Below the pieces are notes generated by a model, which was not told where the DNA came from, made no database searches, and saw nothing but the letters and a program-made list of their open reading frames with translations. The position numbers and the translations under genes were made by a program. This document shows positions 16,545-25,670 of a DNA stretch of 64,000 nucleotides, piece after piece (position 1 is the stretch's first letter; each line of letters opens with the position of its first letter). This stretch comes from Lactonifactor longoviformis DSM 17459 (GTDB lineage: Bacteria > Bacillota > Clostridia > Lachnospirales > Lachnospiraceae), in NCBI RefSeq assembly GCF_900129135.1, contig NZ_FQVI01000013.1, forward strand, positions 1-64,000. Reading direction: 5' to 3'.

Positions 16545-17543
16545 TTACCTCCATCTATATTTCTTTTCGTTATAAGCGGAAATGGCATCCGTAACCGCCT
16601 GATAAACGCCGTCAAAGCTGGAAATGTCTCCGCCGAAAGTGCAGTTGGGTATGAGATAAGGCGAATCCACCCAGTCCAGGACACGGTTGACTTCTGCAGA
16701 AACCTTTTCTGGTGTCCAGTCCGCCCTGTCTACAATTCCGTTATTGACACCGCCCATGACCGTCAGCTTTCCTTTGTATTCCTCCGCGATCTTCGGCAGG
16801 TTATTGGTGGACAGTGCGCCCTGCCATACGTCGATACCCATTTCGATCATCTCCGGGATCAGCGTTTCTCCATAAGAGTCCGAATGGTGGATCACCACTT
16901 CTACACCGTTATCCTTCCAGAATTTGTAGATTTTCTTCGTGGGCTCCAGATAGAACTCCCGGAACATATTGTTGGACATAAAGGTGGATCGCTGGCTTCC
17001 CCAGTCATCATGACGGTACAGAGCCTCCGGATGGATATGGTCAATGATATTCCTTGCCATTTTCAGCTCGTATTCCGTCAGCATGTCAATGATCTCATGT
17101 ATGATTTCCGGCTCTTCATACAGATTGACCATGCAATTTTCCATATTCATCATGTGATGGGAGTTTTCGAACAGTCCCGGCCAAAACACTGCGGTCACCA
17201 GCTGTCTGCTGCGGTCTACCTTGTCTGCCTCCTCCACGATCCAGGCCCACTCTTCCTCCGGAAATTCTGTTTCCGGCATTTTCAAATAATTTCTCCAGTG
17301 CTCCAGATCCCTGATCAGCAGATGTTCGGGATCCTGAAGCGGGAACGGCCCGGGCGTTCCTTCCGGCCACTCAAACCAGACGCCCCAGGCGTTCTGTGCC
17401 GGCGCTTTTCCGCATTCCGTATCCGGATGGCGGACATCCTGAGGAGAGCACCACTGCAGCGCCAGCGCTTCAAACTGGTTGGAATACCGATCCGGCTTTC
17501 CTCCTCTTACAGTTTCCAGAAAATTTTCTTTCGGTGTCAACAT
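16545..17543 (-). CDS. UroD-family protein, first gene of the methyltransferase cluster
   Basis: A 332-residue member of the uroporphyrinogen decarboxylase superfamily, a paralogue of the next gene. The N-terminus MLTPKENFLETVRGGKPDR is typical of the MtaA/CmuA-like group. At the metal site it reads VVIHHSDSYGETLIPEM: the H-x-C cysteine of zinc-dependent methyltransferases is replaced by Ser (H-H-S-D). It may use another metal ligand set, bind substrate only, or be the partner of the H-x-C paralogue. The ATG at 17543 follows GGAAAGGAAGAGA. It is the promoter-proximal gene and diverges from the pucR-type regulator. Confidence 0.8.
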   Translation of the reverse strand: MLTPKENFLETVRGGKPDRYSNQFEALALQWCSPQDVRHPDTECGKAPAQNAWGVWFEWPEGTPGPFPLQDPEHLLIRDLEHWRNYLKMPETEFPEEEWAWIVEEADKVDRSRQLVTAVFWPGLFENSHHMMNMENCMVNLYEEPEIIHEIIDMLTEYELKMARNIIDHIHPEALYRHDDWGSQRSTFMSNNMFREFYLEPTKKIYKFWKDNGVEVVIHHSDSYGETLIPEMIEMGIDVWQGALSTNNLPKIAEEYKGKLTVMGGVNNGIVDRADWTPEKVSAEVNRVLDWVDSPYLIPNCTFGGDISSFDGVYQAVTDAISAYNEKKYRWR

Positions 17544-17700
17544 ATCTCTCTTCCTTTCCTCATTTTTCTTATTTCATATACTTTCACCCATTTTTCTTGC
17601 CATTTTGGTATATATTATACATATCTTTTTTGCTTTCTGTTTTTGTATATTTTTTACAATCTTATCCTTTACAAAATTATTATATTATCTTTTATAAACA

Positions 17701-17740
17701 AAAACCAGAGGTCAAACTATCCGTTTTTTCCTCTGGTTTT
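17701..17740. promoter_or_regulatory. Inverted repeat in the divergent methyltransferase/PucR promoter region
   Basis: AAAACCAGAGG and CCTCTGGTTTT form an eleven-base inverted repeat around an 18-base A/T-rich spacer. It lies between the first methyltransferase gene (starts 17543, minus) and the PucR gene (plus). The position suits a regulator operator or a short transcript-end hairpin; I cannot tell which. The surrounding 17544-17800 is very T-rich and non-coding. Confidence 0.45.
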
Positions 17741-17852
17741 CGTTTACTTTATCTATGTCCCTTGCATTTTTTCGTAATTTTTCGTATACTATATTTCAGA
17801 AATGCGGTCCACAGTCGTTTACTGCGGCACTTTTACCGAGAGGGGGATTATC

Positions 17853-19421
17853 TTGAAACTAAATCTGAATATTTTAAAAGAAGACCTGAAGGACCTGAAG
17901 CCTGAGGGTAAGCTCCCGGAGGCTCCCTGGATCCTCCGGCTGGAATATCCTGCTGCCTGCACTGCTTATCCCGCTTCTTTTCAGGAAAATATCCTTTATC
18001 TTCTAACCGCCGATCTGCTCCCTGACACGCCAGATATCCCGGAGAACATATCCGTTCTCTGTCTCGGGAAGCCGCCGGGAATCTGGAAAAGGACGGCCTG
18101 CAGCTTTCTTTTTTTGGATCATTCCATTTCCCTGCTGGTGCTGTTTAACCGGGTTACCCGGGCGTTTGCCCGCTACCAGAAATGGGAAAGCCAGCTGCAG
18201 GATATTCTGGACCAGAATTTCCCCCTCCATGAAATGGCCTCCTGTTCCCATTGCCTGATCAGAAACGGTATCTATCTCCAGGGACCATCTTTCCGGGTAA
18301 TGACCTGGACGCTTCCGGAAGATGCAGAAGACACTCCTCTGCTTCAGTACTACAGAAAGAATTACCTTCTGCCGGATTTTTCCACGCTCCCCGCCGATGT
18401 CATTAATATGCTGATCTCTGATTTCGAATACAATCAAGCGATTGAAGCGGATGAGCCTTCCATTTATTCCGGTTCTCTCTACGGATTCCGGTCCCTTTAC
18501 TACAACATCCGGGTTAACAACGTCTTCGTAGCCCGTCTCTGCATTGACGAAGTTATTTCCCCTTTTACAGACCGGGATTTCGCACTGATAAAGGTTCTGG
18601 GAGACTATCTGGGAAAAGGCCTTAGCACTGAGCGAGTCTGCAGCTTCAACCGGCCAAAGGATCTGGATACCATCCTTCATAACCTGCTTTTGCACCGGCT
18701 GATTCCGGAAAAGAAGATCAGCCGTGTCCTGGACAGCTGCGGATGGGGCGTGAACGATCCCTATCTGTGTCTGATTCTAAAATTGAAAACCAGAGAAGAC
18801 AACAGTGCCGCGCTGGAACCTCTGGCTCTCAGCCTGACGCAGCTGCTGTCCAGCGAATGCTATACCATTTATGAAGGTTCCATTATCTTTATCTGCAACC
18901 TGACCCGGCTGGGCATGGAGGACGGACAGCTGCCGGCCCATATTCTCCCCCCGCTACGGGACAATCTGCTGACTGCAGCTTTCAGCTCTGTATATTATGA
19001 TTTTAAAGAGCTTTATTATTATTACAATCAGGCAAAGATCATCTTTCAGATTGGCACACAGAAAAATCCCACCCGATGGTATTTCCGGTTTGAGGATTAT
19101 CTGACTGATTATCTAATTTTCAAACTAAAGGAAAAGAATGTACCCGGCGTGCTAATCCCCGCCGGACTCCAGAGGCTTCTAGAATACGACAGAAAAAAAG
19201 GGAGCGGCTACGCGGATCTGCTCCGCATCTATCTGGAAAAAGAACGAAATATCGCAGAAACTATTCGTGTTGCTTATATGCACAGAAACACTTTCCTGTA
19301 CCGTATCCGGAAAATCCAGGAAATCCTTCAGATGGATCTGGACCAGTCGGACGTCCGTCTGGCGCTGCAGATCGCTTTCCATATCATGGACAGTACCAAT
19401 AAGGAAACGGGACCTTACTGA
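17853..19421 (+). CDS. PucR-family transcriptional regulator
   Basis: A regulator of about 523 residues. The C-terminal 60 residues (IAETIRVAYMHRNTFLYRIR, then KIQEILQMDL) form the PucR helix-turn-helix, with the R-N-T-x-x-Y-R-x-x-K-I signature. The central region has a GGDEF-like/CdaR-type fold, and the N-terminal half is a less conserved sensor region. I prefer the TTG at 17853, which has GAGAGGGGG six bases upstream; an in-frame ATG at 17802 has no ribosome site. It is divergent from the UroD/MttB cluster and is its likely activator, with the methylated substrate or a derivative as candidate signal (inference). Confidence 0.82.
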   Translation: MKLNLNILKEDLKDLKPEGKLPEAPWILRLEYPAACTAYPASFQENILYLLTADLLPDTPDIPENISVLCLGKPPGIWKRTACSFLFLDHSISLLVLFNRVTRAFARYQKWESQLQDILDQNFPLHEMASCSHCLIRNGIYLQGPSFRVMTWTLPEDAEDTPLLQYYRKNYLLPDFSTLPADVINMLISDFEYNQAIEADEPSIYSGSLYGFRSLYYNIRVNNVFVARLCIDEVISPFTDRDFALIKVLGDYLGKGLSTERVCSFNRPKDLDTILHNLLLHRLIPEKKISRVLDSCGWGVNDPYLCLILKLKTREDNSAALEPLALSLTQLLSSECYTIYEGSIIFICNLTRLGMEDGQLPAHILPPLRDNLLTAAFSSVYYDFKELYYYYNQAKIIFQIGTQKNPTRWYFRFEDYLTDYLIFKLKEKNVPGVLIPAGLQRLLEYDRKKGSGYADLLRIYLEKERNIAETIRVAYMHRNTFLYRIRKIQEILQMDLDQSDVRLALQIAFHIMDSTNKETGPY

Positions 19422-19536
19422 AGATTACCTGGCGAAATATCCGGCGATTTCCTTCATCTGCTCCGACTGCTCCACAGAGAATAGAACTTTTTGGAAGGCT
19501 ATTACAACATTGTGTTACAGGTTAAAGGGGCTGTCA

Positions 19537-19615
19537 AAAAACAGTCTGAATAAAAAAGAGGATTTTCAATACACATTAGTGGTTGAAAATCCTCTTTTTT
19601 ATTCAGACTGTTTTT
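19537..19615. terminator. Perfect 33-bp hairpin between convergent genes
   Basis: Left arm 19537-19569 and right arm 19583-19615 are exact reverse complements over 33 bases, starting AAAAACAGTCTG and ending CAGACTGTTTTT, with a 13-base loop. It lies between the PucR gene (plus) and an unknown gene ending at 19618 (minus). A-runs on one flank and T-runs on the other make it a bidirectional terminator. The stem is far longer than usual and contains AGAGGATTTTC in the middle, so a MITE-like origin is possible. Confidence 0.7.
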
Positions 19616-19617
19616 AC

Positions 19618-20205
19618 TCAATGGCAGGTAAGAGAAAAAAGAATTTCTCTGTAAGTTTCCCGTTTTGACTCAAAATCTTCAGGAGTAGAAGCCAGGCTGG
19701 CGATGACAAGACGTTTGGTTACGTCGCAGTAGGTTGTAAGCTGCAGCGACAGTATAGATTCCTCCTTGCCCAGGGTGCGGTATACCGAATGGTTTGCACG
19801 GATGGAAGACTCCATGAGATATGCCTTGTGAGGCAGGTCTTCCACAGGGGTCATGGACAGTATCTTAAAACTGTCCTTTTTGTTTTTCTTCTGCTTCTTC
19901 TCATATTGGAGCTTTATCTCGTCCATATATTCATCAATAGTGGTTTCCTTTTTCAGCTTGGCCCAGCGCAGGGCCAGAGAGGCCTGATCCGGACAGCTTT
20001 TCTCCGCGGAGCGGTCTATCTTGGCAAATCCGTCGTGAAACGCAAAGGTCTTGCTGGGATTAATGTATACCTGCCAGGTATCCGGATGGAGGATGCCTAC
20101 CTGATATACCTGAAACGGAATTAAATGATAGGTATTGGGGATGACCTCATGGAGGTATTCTTCCCGCGGGGCGGGGGCGAGGCTCGTCTTGTTAAAACCA
20201 AACAT
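19618..20205 (-). CDS. Hypothetical protein (195 aa) behind the sodium:solute symporter gene
   Basis: I do not recognise this family. It is a soluble protein with no signal peptide or membrane segment, a basic Lys-rich stretch near residues 100-115 (EKKQKKNKKD) and mixed alpha/beta character. The start ATG has GAAAGGAAGC upstream. It follows the symporter gene by 32 bases on the same strand and is probably co-transcribed with it. Its C-terminal part speaks of thresholds and strands (for example LSLQLTTYCDVTKRLVIASL), but no motif points to an activity. Confidence 0.65.
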   Translation of the reverse strand: MFGFNKTSLAPAPREEYLHEVIPNTYHLIPFQVYQVGILHPDTWQVYINPSKTFAFHDGFAKIDRSAEKSCPDQASLALRWAKLKKETTIDEYMDEIKLQYEKKQKKNKKDSFKILSMTPVEDLPHKAYLMESSIRANHSVYRTLGKEESILSLQLTTYCDVTKRLVIASLASTPEDFESKRETYREILFSLTCH

Positions 20206-20237
20206 GTGCAGCTTCCTTTCTTGTTATGTATTATCTT

Positions 20238-21806
20238 TTATCTGGCATCAGCGGCTTTCGCATTTACAGAGGCAATAGTAGCGTCTGTCAGTGAGGTAAG
20301 CTCTGCGCCGGAGTAGATAATGGAGTCAATTCTCTTATGGTATTTTGCAACAATTTCTTCGGGTACTGTTGTGAACATACTGACAGCTACCAGAAGGATG
20401 GTGTTTACCACCAAAGCCCAGATGAGTGCGGAAAAACCTAACGGAGGAGTGATAAAAAAGGTGAATATAATGGCAACAATCAGTCCTGACACAGTGCCTG
20501 CAATTGCCCCCTCCTTTGTAGCTTTCTTCCAGAACAGTCCGAATACGGTGGCGGGCAGAATCTGGGCAAAGAACGGCGACGAAAGCTTATAGGCATAATC
20601 CGTGATTGATGCAGGCTTAATGGCAACAATTACAAGTGTAACGACCATGAGAACCAAAAGTACGATTCTTCCGAATTTTACTACCTGTTTAGGGTCTGAG
20701 GTACGGCCCTTCAGCTCATATACATGATGCAGATAAATATCCCTGGATGCCATGGCGCTGGCAGACAGAAGTAAGGAGTCTGCAGTGGACACACCAAATG
20801 CAAACAGGCAGAGCAGTGAGATAAAAGCAATAAAAGGCGGTGCGTACTGGGTGGATAAAACTGCAACAATATTGTCAGGCTGTGCAAAGCCTTTTCCCAG
20901 AATGGCAGGTGCCAGGATCGCGCCGATGATTACAATCGGGGAGTACACAAGTACATAGGAGATCGGCATCATCCAGGACATCTGGCGGAAGTTCTCTTTG
21001 CTGGAGGCCACGAAGGTACGCATAAAAATATGAGGCCAGACAACGGTGGCAATGGCGCCTGTTAAGGCATTGCCCAGCATTCCCTTCCAGTTAAAGGTGC
21101 CGTTGGGACCGGGGCAGGACAGAATATCATAGGTACCGTTTTGCTGCATAATGGCAACCGCCTCCGCGAACCCTCCGTTGGGGAAGTAGGTCATAGTCAG
21201 GTATACAATTAAAGTTATCAGAGTGCCGAATCCCAGTACCATGTGGAAGGTATCCATCCAGGCAACCGATCCCATACCGCCGCCGATGATATGTAAGGAT
21301 ACAACAATTGTGCCAACTGCCACCGCCACAACGTAGGGGACCATGCCCTCTGTGGTGACAACGACTGCATCCCCGATGGCGATCAGCTGCATGGCTACAT
21401 AGGGAACGATAAAAAGAACAAGAACGATGGAGATAAATAAGCCAAACCCATCGGAATAGTATCTGGAACGCAGGTAATCCACCGGTGTGGTAAACCCATA
21501 TTCCTTTCCTAAAAGCCAGAGGCGGTAGCCCAGAATTACAAATAAGAGTCCGGCTACCATACCGCCGGTATTTGAATAAAAGCCGATTCCGTCTTTATAG
21601 ATGCCTGAAGGGGCACCGTAGAAGGCAAGAGCGCTGAAGACGGAAATGGATGTGGTGCACAGAAGCACAAACGGATTCAGGCCCCTGTCGGCTGTAAAAA
21701 ACTTTTCAGATGATTCACTTGTGGATTTAAAGGAGCGAAAGCCATGCCAGACAATAAACACGGCATAGACTAGAATTCCTAAACTGATAAAAATTGCTGG
21801 TTTCAT
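20238..21806 (-). CDS. Sodium:solute symporter (SSS family)
   Basis: A 522-residue membrane protein with about thirteen helices. FFTADRGLNPFVLLCTTSIS, FYGAPSGIYKDGIGFYSNTG and a later FAFGVSTADSLLLSASAMAS match SSS transporters; the last is the conserved sodium-site helix with S/T residues. SSS members import monocarboxylates, proline, pantothenate or sugars with sodium. The small protein at 21851-22066 upstream fits the small partner that often precedes SSS genes. Divergence from the acyl-CoA operon at 22463 suggests a short-chain carboxylic acid as substrate (inference). Confidence 0.9.
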   Translation of the reverse strand: MKPAIFISLGILVYAVFIVWHGFRSFKSTSESSEKFFTADRGLNPFVLLCTTSISVFSALAFYGAPSGIYKDGIGFYSNTGGMVAGLLFVILGYRLWLLGKEYGFTTPVDYLRSRYYSDGFGLFISIVLVLFIVPYVAMQLIAIGDAVVVTTEGMVPYVVAVAVGTIVVSLHIIGGGMGSVAWMDTFHMVLGFGTLITLIVYLTMTYFPNGGFAEAVAIMQQNGTYDILSCPGPNGTFNWKGMLGNALTGAIATVVWPHIFMRTFVASSKENFRQMSWMMPISYVLVYSPIVIIGAILAPAILGKGFAQPDNIVAVLSTQYAPPFIAFISLLCLFAFGVSTADSLLLSASAMASRDIYLHHVYELKGRTSDPKQVVKFGRIVLLVLMVVTLVIVAIKPASITDYAYKLSSPFFAQILPATVFGLFWKKATKEGAIAGTVSGLIVAIIFTFFITPPLGFSALIWALVVNTILLVAVSMFTTVPEEIVAKYHKRIDSIIYSGAELTSLTDATIASVNAKAADAR

Positions 21807-21850
21807 AATATTCCTCCCGAATCTCTTATGAAAGAGTTAGTATCAATAGA

Positions 21851-22066
21851 TTATTTTAAATCTTTCTGTGTCTTGAAAAAGGCATTAAAGTATATTCCCC
21901 AGACGATTGCCGCAGGTACTGGGAGAAACAGAAGAATTCCCAGCTGCAGTGGCAGCCATCCGAACAAAACTGGGTTGGGGAGAACCGTCACAACAATGTA
22001 ATCGAAAAAGAAATAAATGATATTAAAGATTACAAAAGCAATTTTCACTCCTTTTTTCATAAACAT
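21851..22066 (-). CDS. Small membrane protein, DUF3311-like partner of the SSS symporter
   Basis: A 71-residue protein with two hydrophobic segments (about 8-28 and 34-60) separated by LPNPVLFGWLPLQ, the layout of the DUF3311-type small subunits found next to SSS transporters. It has two possible starts, ATG at 22066 and at 22060, sharing one ribosome site (AAAGGAGTGG). It precedes the symporter gene by 44 bases. Assignment is by size, topology and position, so moderate confidence. Confidence 0.65.
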   Translation of the reverse strand: MFMKKGVKIAFVIFNIIYFFFDYIVVTVLPNPVLFGWLPLQLGILLFLPVPAAIVWGIYFNAFFKTQKDLK

Positions 22067-22462
22067 TCCACTCCTTTCTTTAGAAATTTTCCTGAATATA
22101 TTTTAATACAGGGAATCGATAACGAGAAAATCGAAAATAAATACGAAATCGATTTCTCTTTTTCGGTAACCAAATAATAGCACACGAATCATTAAAATAC
22201 AATGGGTTTTGTGGCAAAAATAAACAAATTGGTATATAAATATAAAAAATGGGTGAATAATTTGTAAAAAATCGACAAAAACAAAAGGAAATAGCAGGGG
22301 AGAACCCAAGAAGTGCGTTTTAATAGAAGAATATCAAAAATGCACAAAATGGTGTGTGCTAATATGTGAATGTTATACATTGACGATAAAAAAATCATTT
22401 GTTATGATACATAAAAGAGAAATCGGTTGCGTAAATGCAATCTGTGCGGAGGATAAAATAGT
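22067..22462. promoter_or_regulatory. A/T-rich divergent control region of symporter and acyl-CoA operons
   Basis: This 396-base non-coding stretch contains the palindrome GAAATCGATTTC at 22145-22156 and, further right, the related half AGAAATCGG near 22418. A consensus promoter for the rightward operon lies at 22380-22408. No gene of a dedicated regulator adjoins; the nearest are PucR and GntR genes several kilobases away. Confidence 0.4.
22380..22408 (+). promoter_or_regulatory. Promoter of the acyl-CoA operon
   Basis: TTGACG (22380-22385) and TATGAT (22403-22408) are 17 bases apart, matching sigma-A promoters. The start codon of the first gene is about 55 bases downstream. Confidence 0.65.
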
Positions 22463-24082
22463 ATGAAGGATGGCAATGAACTATGGAAGGATAGATGCCC
22501 CGGAGGGATGGAACAAAAAACTCTGGGGGAAGAGACAATCGAAACGTTTCCGGGTCTTATGGATAATCTGTATCAGGCCCTGAGGCAAACGGCGGACAAA
22601 TTTCCTCAAAGACCGGCCATTACCGATAATTACGGAAAAACCAGCAGCTATGCGCAGCTTTTGGAACAGACGGATCTGCTGGCGGAGTTTCTGAGAAAGG
22701 AAAAGCAAATTGGTGAGGGCACCCATGTAGGGCTTATTCTGTATAACAGCGCGGAATTCTGTACGGCATTTCTGGCCCTGCAAAAGCTGGGAGCTGTTGC
22801 CGTCCCTCTGCCCGGAAAGTTCAGAAAATCCGAAGTGCTGCCCCTGGCCTCCCGTGCGGAGGCGGAATACATAATCTGCGACGAGGCGTATGCGGACTGG
22901 TTTTTTGAAACCTATTCCAGAGAACGGCTGGTGACAGTGACTGATGCAGAAAAGGGCTGGGGATACCGCGAGGAATACAGGGCGGCCGGCTTTGATGAGG
23001 AAACCGGCGGCCGTGATGCATACCCGGGCGGAGGCTGGGAGAAGCCTGCGATTATTATGTTTACTTCAGGGACCACTTCCCGATCCAAAGGAGTGCTGCT
23101 AAAAAACTATAATATCATGCACGCAGTTGAGGTGTACAGAAGAACCCTGGGGATTACGGAGAAGGATGTGTCGGTGATTGCAACCCCTATCTATCATATT
23201 ACCGGATTGGTGGCCCTTCTGGGACTGTTTGTCTATACCGGAGGACATCTTTATCTCCACAAGTTTTTTGACGGAGCGCGCATTGTGGAGGAGGCCAGAA
23301 GGCATGGCTTTACGTTTATCCATGCCTCCCCCACGGCCTTTAATCTAATCATACAGGCAGGGGAAGGAACGCCCCCCATAGAAAGTCTTCGTTCTTTTGC
23401 CTGCGGAAGCAGCAATATGCCCAAGGATAAGCTGCGCAGACTGCACCAATGGCTGCCAAAGTCCAGTTTTCATACGGTGTATGGCCTTACGGAGACCACA
23501 TCCCCGGGAGCGGTTTTTCCCGACGATGCCGCTTCCAGCCCGTATATCGGATCCTCGGGACTGCCTGTGCCCGGTACGCGGTTTAAGATTACAGATGAGA
23601 ATGGCAAAGAGATGGAGGACGGCCAGGTGGGGGAAATCTGCATATCCGGTACTCTGGTGCCGGACGGCTACTATAAGCAGACCTCTGATACGCTCCGGGA
23701 CGGCTGGCTCCGCACCGGCGATCTGGGATACTTTAACCGGGACGGCTATTTGTTCGTAGTTGACCGGATCAAAAACATGATAAACCGGGGCGGGGAAAAA
23801 ATCTGGTGTTTTGATGTGGAGAATGAGCTGGAAATGATGGATGGAATACGGGATGCCGCTGTGACAGGGATTCCGGATGAGCTCTACGGGGAGGTGGCTG
23901 CTGCCGTGGTCTGCCTGGAACCGGGGAGCGGCCTGAATCAGGAATCCATTCAGCAGTACCTGGGGGAGAGAATAGCCAGATATAAAGTACCGGTGAAAAT
24001 TAAAATCGTAGACAAAGTTCCCCAGACACCCAACGGGAAAACAGATAAGATTGCCATCAGGAAAATGTTAATGGAGGAGTAA
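22463..24082 (+). CDS. AMP-forming acyl-CoA synthetase (ligase)
   Basis: A 539-residue ANL-superfamily enzyme that activates a carboxylic acid to its CoA thioester through an acyl-adenylate. The P-loop-like motif FTSGTTSRSKGV is near residue 200, TVYGLTETTSPG near 335, the adenylate motif LRTGDLGYF near 412, and the C-terminal catalytic lysine region PQTPNGKTDKIAIRK is near 520. The ATG is preceded by GCGGAGG. It is the first of five close genes. The short-chain enzymes after it suggest a C4-C6 oxo or hydroxy acid as substrate, which is inference. Confidence 0.9.
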   Translation: MKDGNELWKDRCPGGMEQKTLGEETIETFPGLMDNLYQALRQTADKFPQRPAITDNYGKTSSYAQLLEQTDLLAEFLRKEKQIGEGTHVGLILYNSAEFCTAFLALQKLGAVAVPLPGKFRKSEVLPLASRAEAEYIICDEAYADWFFETYSRERLVTVTDAEKGWGYREEYRAAGFDEETGGRDAYPGGGWEKPAIIMFTSGTTSRSKGVLLKNYNIMHAVEVYRRTLGITEKDVSVIATPIYHITGLVALLGLFVYTGGHLYLHKFFDGARIVEEARRHGFTFIHASPTAFNLIIQAGEGTPPIESLRSFACGSSNMPKDKLRRLHQWLPKSSFHTVYGLTETTSPGAVFPDDAASSPYIGSSGLPVPGTRFKITDENGKEMEDGQVGEICISGTLVPDGYYKQTSDTLRDGWLRTGDLGYFNRDGYLFVVDRIKNMINRGGEKIWCFDVENELEMMDGIRDAAVTGIPDELYGEVAAAVVCLEPGSGLNQESIQQYLGERIARYKVPVKIKIVDKVPQTPNGKTDKIAIRKMLMEE

Positions 24083-24085
24083 AGA

Positions 24086-25651
24086 ATGTTAAAAGCTAAG
24101 TTTATTACCGCAGAAGAAGCGGCCGGATATCTGAAAGACGGTATGACCCTGTGTCCGGTGGGGATGACGCTGGTGAGCGCGTGTGAATCAATTTTAAAAG
24201 GGATTGAGACCTCCTTTCTGGAAACCGGGCACCCCGCCGATCTGACGCTGCTTCACTCCTGCGGACAGAGCGACCGGAAGGACGGCATACAGCATCTTGC
24301 CCATGAGGGTCTTGTGAAGAGAATTATTGGTTCCCACTGGGGCCTGCAGCCCCGGTGGATGGAGATGATCGCCAACAGCCAGGTGGAGGCATACTGCCTG
24401 CCCCAGGGACAGATTGCCCAGCTATACAGAAGCATGGCCTGCGGTCTGCCGGGAAAAATGTCAAAGGTAGGGCTCGGTACGTTTGTAGATCCCCGGTATG
24501 AAGGGGGCAAGATGAATGACCGGACCAAAAAGCTGGATGACATCGTGGAAATTATGGATTTACACGGAGAGGAATATATGTTTTACCGGGAGATTCCGAT
24601 CGATGTATGCCTCATAAGAGGCACGGAATGCGATGAGATGGGGAATCTGACAACCACGGAGGAGGCCATGAAGCTGGAAGTCCTTCCCGCAGTCCTTGCG
24701 GCCAAGAGGTATGGGGGAAAGGTAATCGCCCAGGTAAAGCGGGTGGTGCAGACAGGAACGCTGAACCCTAAGGATGTAACGGTGCCGGGCGTTTTTATCG
24801 ACGGGATCGTGGTGTGTGAAAATCCAGAGCAGGATCACCGGCAGACTTCATCCTGGGTGTATGACCCATCCTACAGCGGCCAGGCCAGGGTTCCGCAGAA
24901 TGCCATAGAGCCTCTGCCCTTAAATGTGAGAAAATTTATCGGCAGAAGGGCTGTACAGGAGGTATATGCCGGATGCGTGGTGAATCTGGGAACGGGGATA
25001 CCCAATGATGTAATAGGGAATATCAGCAATGAAGAAGGAATCAATAACGATATTATGATTACTGTAGAGTCCGGTATCTACGGCGGGGTACAGGCCGGAG
25101 GCATAGACTTCGGCATCGGCCGGAACCTGTATGCCATGATAGGCCACCATGAGCAGATGGACTACTACAATGGGGCCGGTGTTGATATTACCTTTATGGG
25201 ATTCGGAGAGCTGGATGGAGAGGGAAATGTGAACGCCACGAAAATGGGACCCAGGTGTACCGGGTGCGGCGGTTTTATAGATATCACCCAGAATGCCAAG
25301 AAAGTGGTGTTCTGCGGTACCTTTACAGCAGGCGGGTGCGAATTTTCCTTTGAAAATCAAAGACTGACCATAGTAAAGGAAGGAAGGATCCGGAAAATGG
25401 TAGGCCGGGCAGCCCAGTATTCCTTTAACGGGAAGCTGGCCAGGGAAAAGAGTCAGGAAGTATATGTGGTAACTGAGCGTGCGGTATTCAAGCTTGTGCC
25501 GGAAGGGGTAATGCTGACGGAGATAGCCCCCGGCATTGACTTAAAAACCCAGGTACTGGATTTGATGGATTTTGCTCCTATAGTAAGCAGCGAGCTGGCA
25601 CTCATGGACGTGCGGCTGTTTAACCAGGGGCCTATGAATATGAAACTGTAA
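24086..25651 (+). CDS. Acyl-CoA:acetate/3-ketoacid CoA-transferase (family I, fused subunits)
   Basis: A 521-residue fused alpha/beta CoA-transferase of the YdiF/propionate CoA-transferase group. The catalytic glutamate is E328 in ITVESGIYGGV; the second half begins with RKFIGRRAVQEVYAGCVVNL. These enzymes move CoA between acyl-CoA and a free acid such as acetate, 3-hydroxybutyrate or acetoacetate. The start is three bases after the ligase stop with GGAGGAG inside the previous gene's end. Having both a ligase and a CoA-transferase gives two routes to the thioester. The substrate is set by its neighbours only. Confidence 0.88.
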   Translation: MLKAKFITAEEAAGYLKDGMTLCPVGMTLVSACESILKGIETSFLETGHPADLTLLHSCGQSDRKDGIQHLAHEGLVKRIIGSHWGLQPRWMEMIANSQVEAYCLPQGQIAQLYRSMACGLPGKMSKVGLGTFVDPRYEGGKMNDRTKKLDDIVEIMDLHGEEYMFYREIPIDVCLIRGTECDEMGNLTTTEEAMKLEVLPAVLAAKRYGGKVIAQVKRVVQTGTLNPKDVTVPGVFIDGIVVCENPEQDHRQTSSWVYDPSYSGQARVPQNAIEPLPLNVRKFIGRRAVQEVYAGCVVNLGTGIPNDVIGNISNEEGINNDIMITVESGIYGGVQAGGIDFGIGRNLYAMIGHHEQMDYYNGAGVDITFMGFGELDGEGNVNATKMGPRCTGCGGFIDITQNAKKVVFCGTFTAGGCEFSFENQRLTIVKEGRIRKMVGRAAQYSFNGKLAREKSQEVYVVTERAVFKLVPEGVMLTEIAPGIDLKTQVLDLMDFAPIVSSELALMDVRLFNQGPMNMKL

Positions 25652-25670
25652 AAAAGAGAGGAGAAACAAG

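Noticed and set aside
16884-17777. 297-codon plus-strand frame opposite the first UroD-family gene
   Set aside because: Antisense shadow; its end runs into the T-rich promoter region giving Phe/Tyr/Leu runs, not a membrane protein.
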